DNA from: Onchocerca volvulus
Lineage: Eukaryota > Nematoda > Chromadorea > Rhabditida > Onchocercidae
Length of the DNA: 64,000 nucleotides
Assembly: GCA_000499405.2 (NCBI GenBank)
Contig: HG738139.1
Location: 15,724,858 to 15,788,857 of the forward strand
Reading direction: 5' to 3'
Shown: piece by piece, positions 49,652-58,829 of the stretch
Position numbering within the stretch: position 1 is the first letter of the stretch
Layout: each line of letters opens with the position of its first letter
Notes under the pieces: generated by a model
Database searches by the model: none
Told to the model about the DNA's origin: nothing
Seen by the model: only the letters and a program-made list of their open reading frames with translations
Translations under genes and position numbers: made by a program

Positions 49652-51584
49652 TTATGGATCCAAAACGATTCTATTTCTACTGTCGTCTAGCAATTGAATG
49701 GATGAAATAAATGTGACATATCGATTTTCTAAAGATTGTTGAATTGCAGTAGCAAGTTCTTGTCGTTGTGTTTGTGTCAGTATATTTAGGACATCAATTG
49801 TAAGAGTTGCAGTTTCTTGAAATGATTTAAAATTACCCTAAAAATTTAAAACTTGAAATTTTTAAATTTTAATTTTTAACGAAAAAGAATACGATTAAGC
49901 TTGTGAATAAAAATAAATGTTTGCTTCACAAAAGCTTAACGAAAAAAAAAAACTTTGTCATCATACTTTATTAGCACATATTGTTGTATTCTTCGCTTCA
50001 CATCGCAATTCCAAAGCATTCTGCGAAAGTGTATAAAAATATTTTCCTTTAATGTAATTCGCTTTCGCAATATTAATATCATTAACGATAAATGCTGGAA
50101 AAGGCCAGAAACTGGTAGTTATAATAAGTCCTTTGGGTATTACACCGATCGAACGAAATGCTTCCGTTACCTGTGTAATATTCATTAAATACTGAAAATT
50201 ATGCAACTTTGTTAATTTCTACAGTGATTATGCACTATTAAGTACAAAATAGTTAATTATACAATCAGAATACAAAGTTTCGCCTTTAAAAATGTTTCAT
50301 ATTTAAGTGAAATCAAATGATGCTTTTCGGATTTCTCTGTTTGGACCATGTTTTGCAAGCATAACTTCAATGTTTCGCAGTTGAAAGATAAAACTAAGAT
50401 AATGTTGCAACAACTTTCTTTAATTTAATCATAGCATTGAATTTGACGATTTTTAAAAAATGATGGAGTGAAAATTTTGCGGCTCAACGATTGGCATAAA
50501 TTGGTCCTTAAAGTCAATCAATCGATTCAATATATATAGCAATAGCAAAAATTAAATAATTTGCTACATTATATTTATATTTATGCAAGAGTATCGAAGT
50601 TTTTCTCGGAATATTAAAATTTTGAATTTTTTCAAATTTTCTCACTGCTTCACGTAGTTGACCTTTGACATACTTGTTAGCTTCAGCAAAATTCATATGT
50701 TGTCCAGGAACACGTGGTACATAGATGGTATTCCTTTAAAAAAAGTATAAATAGACATAATTCAAATAATAAGTTTTCATTAATAATTATTTTATATTTT
50801 AATTTATTGATAGATACATATTACTGTTAAATTTCTTTTTTTTTTTTTTTTTTTTTTTTTGAGTAATGCTATACGAAAAATTTAGAAGAAGGATAGTATT
50901 TCAAAAAATTCCAAAACTTTTATTCTTAAATTATACAAATTCCGAATGTTTCGGAAATTCGCTAAAAATTTTGATTGAAATAGCAACAAACTCTTCGCAG
51001 TCACAAAAACAATTATAGGTCCAAGTGAAAGGTGGCCGGAATACAAGTCGATAAACCATCACCGAACCTCCCACTCCTGAAAAATTTACCGAGAAGAAAA
51101 AGTTCAGTAATTATACGTATATTTTTTATTGCAATTTCAAATTTCTTTTGCTATTTTGAATTCAAATTTATTTCAAAAATTTCGAAATTTTTGCTTGAAC
51201 ATTTGGAGCAATTTTAAATTTATTTCCAATCAATGTTTGCACACTTTGTGATATCTTATGAGTATATGGGATTCCATTTGGTTGTCGTTGACCCAAACAG
51301 CTCCAGTGATATGATAATGGATATTGTGGGAAGATATCAAATGGTTGATACGATTCGGTTGAATACTGTTGTGGACATTGTTGAAAGTAATTCATAAAAG
51401 ACGACTGACTTTGATGATTAGAATTTTGTAAATTAAAATCATTGATATCTGTGCTCATTGCGAACGGTATCACATGACTTACAGTAATTACTAATAAACC
51501 TTGAGCTAAGAATTGAAATATTTCTAGTCTTTCCTTTGAAATAACTTGTTTTATTGATAGTATCGCATTTGTTCTAATGTGCAT
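49652..51584 (-). CDS. Secreted orphan protein with a Gln/Ser/Tyr-rich N-terminal region
   Basis: Minus strand. The 3' exons are well supported: 50733-50568, 50191-49967 and 49837-49652 (TAA), phase-consistent. They encode TIYVPRVPGQHMNFAEANKY..., ITQVTEAFRSIGVIPKGLI..., LRCEAKNTTICANK and GNFKSFQETATLTIDVLNIL, then QTQRQELATAIQQSLENRYV. The 5' exon starts at 51584 with a hydrophobic stretch (FLAQGLLVITVSHVIPFAMS) usable as a signal peptide, then an N/Q/S/Y-rich segment (NSNHQSQSSF, QQCPQQYSTESYQP). It is open to 51168, but its donor and any small exon near 51000-51090 are unresolved. The C-terminal half is a compact domain with one close Cys pair. I recall no family name; the pattern suggests a nematode secreted protein. 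The ATG choice is provisional. Confidence 0.6.
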
Positions 51585-53715
51585 AATAATAATGAAAGTC
51601 GAACGTTGCTTGAATTTTACCTAAAATATGTTTTGAAAATTTTTGAAATTTGTTGTTAATTTCAGAGAAGAAACATAGTACCCCATTGCATAAGTTATTT
51701 CCAGTTAAAAATAACATATAATTCCAGTAAAATTTACTTTAAGCATAAAAATTTAATATGAATTTCGACTTTAGAATGTATAAAAATGATTCACTAAAGA
51801 TATCAAAATTAAATTCAGTATTTTTGTGCAGTTTCAAACATTGTGATGTTGGCAAATTTCAAATTTGAAATTTTTAACAGAATCAAATTTATGAAATGTA
51901 AATTCGCGATTCCCGTCGTAAGCTTTATGATAGGGAATGTAAGATTGAAGAGATCAATGCTTTTACGGATTCCAATATCGGATATTTTCATTAATTTACA
52001 ATATCTGATATTTTCATTCATAAATCGAAACTGAGAATGATGATAACTGTAGTATTCTTCACAAAAAGCACTTGTTTGAAATATTTCAAGAGTTCAATGT
52101 TCATCAGAAGAAGAATTTCTTCCTGGTCAAAGTATTTTTTCAAATTAAGGTCATCTTTTGAAAATTAATCTAAAATTAATAGTTTGGAATCTCACAAACT
52201 TTGAGACTTGGCAATTATGCCTTTCTGGAAAAACAACTTACGTCTCCCCAAAACAGGAAGAAAAAGAATAAAATCATATATAAGGAAACAAATCATGCAT
52301 AGTTTACAATCCATAACATGAAAAATTTAACTCTAAGGTGTTAATAACAACATCAGCTAAAATGATCAAATCGATCACGTTTTTCACGTTAAAACGAGAA
52401 AATAAATTTGCAATGAACTGAGAGGAAAAGAACGTCGCACGCAACACTAAAACAGAGAATTTTTTTAATCATTATAAAGAGAAAAGGATTGTATTAAAAT
52501 TCTGTAGTTTACACGAAAGCTTCAAACTTAAATAAGATTCTGATTAAGATTTGAAGAATCTTTTAAACATATCGATCATTTTAGTGATAAAATATGAAAT
52601 TGAAAATACAACCATTTATATACGCAACAGAAACAGGCAATTAAACGATTTAATCATAAGGAAGTGGTCATAAAAGACATTATTTTTCATTGAATTTCGG
52701 AAAATATAATGGAATTTCTATTAAATGTCAGAATAAATCATTCAAAAATTTATTATAATTGTACATTAAATACATCTGTGATAGCATATTTATGTTTATT
52801 ATTTTCTTTCAAATTTACGGCAAAAAAAAATTTCGCAACAAACTTTAAAAATTTTTACAAACATGACAATTTTTACAACTTTTTCAATAATTTTTCTTCA
52901 CTATAGAAAATACGAATGGATTTCATTTTCAAATTTTTATGTTTATAATGCAAAGTGATATCGAACAATCATGTTTACGCATTTGTGCTTATATTTACAT
53001 TTGTTTGTTTTTTTTTTTGCTGCTATTGTTATCAATTAATCACTTTACCAACTGTAGTAATCTTAAATTTCTATAAGATAAACTGACCATAAATTAAATT
53101 ATCTGAATGATTAGAATGAAAGGAAATTTTTCAAAGTGAATTATCGGGATGTCATCAATTAATTCTGATATTATCAGCTAAAATAAAATCTTATCAGATT
53201 CTTTTTTGTCGAAGGTATAAACTATAAGTTTAGGGAATGGTTATAAGCTTATCGGTTTGGGTGATGAGTTACATAAAATGCAACACTTTCTTCTCGAAAA
53301 CAAACAATTTTATTTCTTTTTTCTATTTTTCTTCTTTTTTTGTGAAAGCAAATCACTGATTCATTGAAAATTGCAAAGTGATTGTTTGTCAATTCCTTTT
53401 GGGAAATTTACTAAAATTTTTATTGCTTTCTATCATTTCTTCCTTCTTCTTCTCTTGCTAATTCGTCAAAAATTCCTTAGGCTATTTTTGTTACTTTCAC
53501 CATAAGTCATCAAGTCTCAAGAACAATCGATAAAATAGGAATTTAATTTATGAATTATTGATAAAAATTCGATTGTTTTTAAATTTGAAAATTGAATGAA
53601 AAATTCGAAATTTTTTGCAGGACTAAGCAAATTTGAATTAATATTCGTATCACAAGTTGCAGTGTAACTTTGAAAACCCAATTAATATTAATATAAGTAA
53701 TATCTTTCACCTAAA
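51585..53715. other. AT-rich intergenic region
   Basis: No gene is supported. ORFs at 51815-52021, 51843-52034 and 52709-52906 are AT-driven, the first two lying opposite each other on the two strands. No tandem repeats or hairpins of note. Confidence 0.4.
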
Positions 53716-53967
53716 ATGTTTCAAACATTTTTTTTTTTTTTTGTCGTTTTTGCGCAATGTGATATTCGCAGTGGTGTAAGAAAATTATTCGCTTATGAGC
53801 ATGAAAAGACGAAAACAGACATTTGCGCACTTGCAAAGGGAATAGGAGTGACATTACCGCTGGAAATTTGCTTTATAGCTTTAACAGTAATGCTATATTT
53901 GGTGAATTGTTCAGGTGCATTATTAGAGAAAGTTAGAATGAGAGGCAAGTGTCCAAAAAATAATTAA
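53716..53967 (+). CDS. Possible small hydrophobic/Cys-containing protein or exon
   Basis: An 83-codon ORF, MFQTFFFFFVVFAQCDIRSG..., whose start lies in a T run. The later part (EHEKTKTDICALAKGIGVTL PLEICFIALTVMLYLVNCSG) has a richer codon mix than the surrounding noise and one hydrophobic span. TATTCGCAG at 53764-53772 could be an acceptor, making only the second part coding, and it ends with a stop after RGKCPKNN. No family is recognised and no partner exon is certain. Confidence 0.3.
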   Translation: MFQTFFFFFVVFAQCDIRSGVRKLFAYEHEKTKTDICALAKGIGVTLPLEICFIALTVMLYLVNCSGALLEKVRMRGKCPKNN

Positions 53968-54722
53968 AAATTTCAATGAACAAATTTCGTTTAAAGCAGA
54001 ATTTATACTATTTTCGTCGGGAAATATTTCATCATTCTATGTTTTTCTTTGTGTTTATTCACTTTAACACATTCTACATAAATAATTAAAATAAATTCGC
54101 TTAATTTGAGTAATCTGATGACATTTTGAATGCTTTTCAAACTTGATTAGATACCGGGAAAAATTGTTTTTCAATACAACTATTAGCATAGATGAAAAGA
54201 ATATCTGTGTTTTTAAACAACACTGTGCCAGATTATATTTGATCAACCATGTTCTCTAATATGCCGAATATTTTACTGCATAGTTTAGATGTGATATTTT
54301 GCAAGCAAATATTTTTGCTCTTCAAGATATTTCAACAAAAGCTTAGGTCAAACATGCTTTGTTTTGTTTCATAGAATTTCCTATATTATTTAATTTACTG
54401 CAGAAATTCAAATATGTTTATTCACAGAGAGATTTGCTAATTGATTGCATAACATCTATCTCTGACAGAAAATCTTATTATCAAGTTTACTTTTGTCCAA
54501 ATTCAATTGAAAGTACTAGCATTTACCTTAGTCTTACCAGGGCCAAAATCCCAGTTTTGTTGAAAATAATTGGAATTATTAACAGAATATTGTTACTATT
54601 TTAGGTTAACAAGGTTGTTTATAAGCGAAATTGAAAATTATAAAATTGAGAAACACTCATCGATTGACTTAACCAATGCGCTGAAGTGACAGAAAATATT
54701 TAATGATAATTGGTAATCTAAA

Positions 54723-54956
54723 CTAAATCTTTAGCTTCTCAAAAAAATCCTTTAACAAAAAAGAGCACTCTTTTTCTAATATCCCACGGCAAACTTCAGG
54801 CTTATAGCTGCAAAATTGAAATATTTCAGCACCGTCCTCGATTTCTCCTCCTTTGGGATTGTTAGCTCCAAAGCACACCCTTTTAACTCTTTCAAAAGAG
54901 ATGGCTTGAGCCACATCGGACACGGACGGAAATTCACTATCCAGCATATTATTCAT
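54723..54956 (-). CDS. Unrecognised 77-aa Cys-containing protein
   Basis: A minus-strand single ORF, ATG at 54956 and TAA/TAG-type end at 54723, with an in-frame stop 21 bases upstream of the ATG. The product, MNNMLDSEFPSVSDVAQAIS... ending ECSFLLKDFFEKLKI, is balanced in composition, unlike the AT-driven ORFs nearby. It has four Cys, two of them in CSYKPEVC, an acidic middle (GGEIEDGAEI) and a helical end. There is no signal peptide. The start-codon region and upstream DNA are tandemly duplicated at 55290-55570, where the ATG is degraded. It may be a single-exon gene or one exon of a longer gene. Function unknown. Confidence 0.45.
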   Translation of the reverse strand: MNNMLDSEFPSVSDVAQAISFERVKRVCFGANNPKGGEIEDGAEIFQFCSYKPEVCRGILEKECSFLLKDFFEKLKI

Positions 54957-55570
54957 ATGAGTTGAATAAAATTAATGCACTGCCTGGATTTGTAAATCAA
55001 TGATAAAAAGGAGTTGAATAGGAATCAGAATCGATGAATTGGTTTTTTGCTGCATTTTGAATTGAATTCGAATAAATTTTATTCAATCAATGTGAAGTAT
55101 CTTTGAGCAGATCGATTCATTTGTTTCATCGTAAAAAGAAGATGGGAATTATATTAGCTTCCTTAATTTGAAGCGTATCTTCGTGAACCATCTTATTTTG
55201 AAGGACTTTTCAAAAGCAGTCAGAGAAATGGATTTTATGGATTTAACAAATGTTTTCCAATTTTCTTAGAAATAATTGTCTGGACGAAAACTCACTATCT
55301 AGCCTATATTAATCATTTAACTTGAATAAAAAATTTGTAAACCAGCGATAAAAAGGAGTTGAATAGGAATCAGTATCGATGAATTGATTTTTCGCTGTAT
55401 TCTAAATTGAGTTCTGATATATGTTATTCAATCAATGTGGAATATCGTTGATCAGATAGATTCATTTGTTTCATGATTTGTGTTCTTAATTTGAAGCGTA
55501 TCTTCGTGAATCATCATTTTAAAGATCTTTTCAAAAGCAGTCAGGCAATTAGATTCTATGGATTCTGGTG
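54926..55570. repeat. Tandem duplication of about 300 bp
   Basis: Copy 1 (54926-55290) and copy 2 (55290-55570) share, in order, TTCACTATCCAGC / CTCACTATCTAGC, GATAAAAAGGAGTTGAATAG, TTCATTTGTTTCAT, TTTGAAGCGTATCTTCGTGA and TTTTCAAAAGCAGTCAG. Copy 1 includes the first codons of the ORF at 54723-54956. Copy 2 has a stretch of about 30-40 bp missing. Confidence 0.8.
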
Positions 55571-55972
55571 GCATTAAAAAATGAAGAAATTACTGAAATC
55601 AAATCACTGTGCATAATGAATAAGTATTGATTAATTGAATGTGATTTCATTTTCCTCAAAGCATAAAATTGTAATTAATTAAAATATCTGTGAATTTTGA
55701 ATAATTAAATTTAGTACACTGATTAATTATTAATGAAAACAGCAACAATCGATAAGTAATATTTTATAGCTTAAAAAAAAAAAAAAATATTATGACAGGA
55801 GCCGGACAGATTAAAAACGTTGATGGTTACGATAATGATAGTGATGATGGATGATAGTGACAGTAACAATAGTAATCACATGTAAAAAAAAAAAAAAAAG
55901 AGACGCGAAACTTTTCCGAAACTTTGTTTTCCAAACTTTCTCTTTATAGCTTCAATTTTTTTTTTTTTTTTT
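55571..55972. other. Short intergenic region with A/T runs
   Basis: It contains GATGGTTACGATAATGATAG-type words (55820-55880), an A run near 55884-55899, and a T run near 55957-55973 that abuts the stop of the next gene. No gene is seen. Confidence 0.4.
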
Positions 55973-57597
55973 TCATTGAACAGGCTTTGTTTCTTCCGGT
56001 TTTGATGCCATTCTCAAATGTGGTTGTTCAGCACTACCAGCCGGTTGTAATGGTGTTTGACTGTTGACGACCATTAAAGAATCCTGAAGTTTCGCCGGCA
56101 AGAAACCATGCTCCTGATCTTTGACCTCTGCTGTCAAATTTCTTTGTTCGGCATTGTCAACTGATGGAAATGGCTTTTGATTATCAGTGGCCATTAAAGA
56201 ATCTTGACCTTTTATCATCGGCAATGTAGACGTTTGCTTACCAGAAATTGGAGTAGTCGATGACAGCTTTTGCAAATCTATAAAGACAAGTTTGTTCATT
56301 TTAAATTTAGATTAATGAATTTCAATAAGTTGTAAACTTCATTAGCAAGTATTTTTAGTATGATATCTCTTTCTTAACAATATCACACACTTATAATCAA
56401 TACAAAATCTTGTACTTGTGACGGGAATTAAAGATTTATTGCCGGAAAATGCTAGCGAATCTTGAATATCCGGTACAGGAAGTTCATCCGAAAGATTTTG
56501 CGTTTCATCGTGTGACACAACTTTTATTTCTGCTGCATTCTGGTTTTCATCGGGAGCTAAAAATGTAGGAAAATATGGTTTGTTCAAGAAAAGTGTTTGT
56601 GCTTCATTCTAATTTACTTTCTTGGAATTACACGAATTCTCAAAGCTGATTATTCCTTTCTCAGATTATTATTCTTTTGCAGAAGCTTTTACAGAATTTC
56701 AAATAATAATTCTCTTGGCCTAAACTTTCGGATAAATTGGTAGTGAATGAGATTCTTTCTCTTCTGTCTTCTCCTTCTTCATCTTAGCAATTATAGCACT
56801 ATTAGATATGGCTTCTCCTTCTCGTTCGTTCGTAAGTGATAATTGAAATTTCATTTTTTTACTTGGTAGCGAATACTTCGGTCTTCTTCTACAAGAAGTT
56901 TGAACTAACAATTTTAAATCTTATTTCGAAAAATTTCGAACTTTACCGAATAAATTTAATCAAAGCTCATATATGAAGATGTGGAATAAAGCTTCAAATG
57001 GACTAATAAATAATAATTTCGATGACAAGAAGGCTGATCAGTGAAAAACGAAAAATTGAAAAAGCACAGAAATGAGCTAAACCTTTTCGATTTCTTTCGA
57101 GATTTTCTGTCCTTTGCATGTATAATAACTTCAGGCGTTTCGCTGTCGAAAAAGAAATCTGTCTGAATGTAAGCGACTGATAACTATCAATAATTGAATA
57201 TTAAAAAAAAATGAATAAAACATACAATCGACAAATCTCATTCATTCAAAATTTTGCGACTTTCATTATCAATCAATCAATCACTCAAGATATTCTTCAG
57301 GAAATTCAGAACATCCATTCAAAATAAATCTTCTTTAATTGGAAGGTAACAGTTAAATTTTTATTGATTTGGATAGTTTGAAGATAAGCAAAATTTTTGG
57401 CGCTATTTTACCTCAGTAGTTTTTTTACTAATTTTCCAAATTTGACCGATTAATTTGATGAGTTGCATCACAGCAAAAATGACAACAGTCACAATGAGAA
57501 ATATAAGTGCCACTCGCAGTGAAAAATTCGCTGAATTGAGTTGCAAAATTTCGTCGCTGAGTTCTTCGTCGGTTATTATAATCTTTGCAACTGGCAT
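55973..57597 (-). CDS. Single-pass membrane protein with internal repeats, unrecognised
   Basis: Minus strand. Exons: 57597-57412 (ATG), 57162-57083, from 56888, 56556-56416 and 56277-55973 (TGA). The end of the third exon is unresolved: a donor at CCAA|GTAAAA keeps phase and makes it very short, while the longer ORF to 56726 is one base out of phase. The N-terminus is acidic (MPVAKIIITDEELSDEI), followed by one TM span (VALIFLIVTVVIFAVMQLI, about 29-48), then a basic KDRKSRKKSKR. The tail is Pro/Ser/Asn-rich. The last exon has a duplicated unit: QDSLMATDNQKPFPSVDNAE QRNL and QDSLMVVNSQTPLQPAGSAE QPHL, with a weaker QDSLAFSGNKSLIPVTS in the preceding exon. The layout suggests a type II or III membrane protein with a repeat tail. 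No family recognised. Confidence 0.6.
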
Positions 57598-58829
57598 TTG
57601 CTAAGATCTGCGATGACAATTAGTAATTAATTCATTTGGGCCTAATCAATGTATGATAGCATAACATGCATCCAAATAAATCCAAACGTTCAGGTGAGAT
57701 CCGAGAGAAATTTTGGAACACAATGATCAATGTAATATATTTGAAATAAATCAATTCAAAATGATTTGAAGAATACTTAGGTATTTGAAATACCGCAATG
57801 ATTGATCGTAGATTTTCTCCACTCTTCAAATTATTTAACTATCTAATCGAAAACAATCGTCAACAACGTTCTCAATAGCAATTTTATCAAATTTTTAATG
57901 CAACCGACAATGAATGATTCAAAATTAGAAGTGACAAAGTGCGATATTGAATTAATTATTTAAAATGAAAAATGACTTCTCGGCTGAAAATCAAACAAAA
58001 TTGTGCATTATATGTTCTTTGTTTTGCAATTATGATTGTTATGAAAATCATTTTGAATAATCATTTGACCGGTCTATTTATTCCGCTACGTGCATTCTTA
58101 AGAAAGTAAGAAAGTAGTACGTGCATTCTTAAGAAAGTAAAACCGTTATATAAAATTTAAAATGGTTAATTCACAGTTGAGATTTTAACTTTGCAATCTT
58201 TATAAATTCAGGAGTTCAATATCAAAGAATATATGCTTTAAATATCAAGGAATCTATGCGAAAATGTTTCAGGTATATTGACAAAAAAAAAAGAAATATT
58301 TTTTGAAAAAATTTTTAGCATTTTTTAAAATTATTTTAGCATAAAAAAATCGCTTACCAACGGAAGACTTTCCACTTCAAATCAATAATGCTTACTTAGA
58401 CTTGGACTGAATGACATAAATTAATTATTTATTGTTAATTTTTGAAATATTATCAGATTTTTTTCTGATCTTAAAATTTCGATAATATAATTAAAAATGC
58501 TTTTAGTAAGATTTGAAATGTTTGAGCAAGATTAAATTTTTACAATGATTATATCGATTCCTATTTTTAAATGTAAACAAAGCTTTGCGCAGAATAGATT
58601 GATAAATGCATCAATCAGGGAAAAATCTGATGCAAAATTCAAAAAGCTTATTTTTTGATATAAAATTTTAATTCGGCTAATAATTAAATTGATAAAAAAG
58701 TTTTAATAGATCTTTCTAAGAAAAAAAGAGGAGGTTATATTGAAAATCTGATGTAAATATTACAATTTTAAAGTGACTAATGGGGAACATTACTTATGGA
58801 TAATTAATTCAGTGCAATTTAATTTAGCC
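57598..58829. other. Intergenic region with inverted-repeat segment A'
   Basis: It holds the upstream region of the minus-strand membrane gene, the inverted partner of segment A (58030-58410), and AT-rich sequence up to the start of segment C'. Within A', GTACGTGCATTCTTAAGAAAGTAAGAAAGTA is tandemly doubled (about 58087-58142), whereas the left arm has a single copy. Confidence 0.5.
58030..58410. repeat. Inverted-repeat segment A' (right arm)
   Basis: Reverse-complement partner of 34660-35560, more compact and without the 590-bp interval. See the left-arm entry for shared words. Confidence 0.75.
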
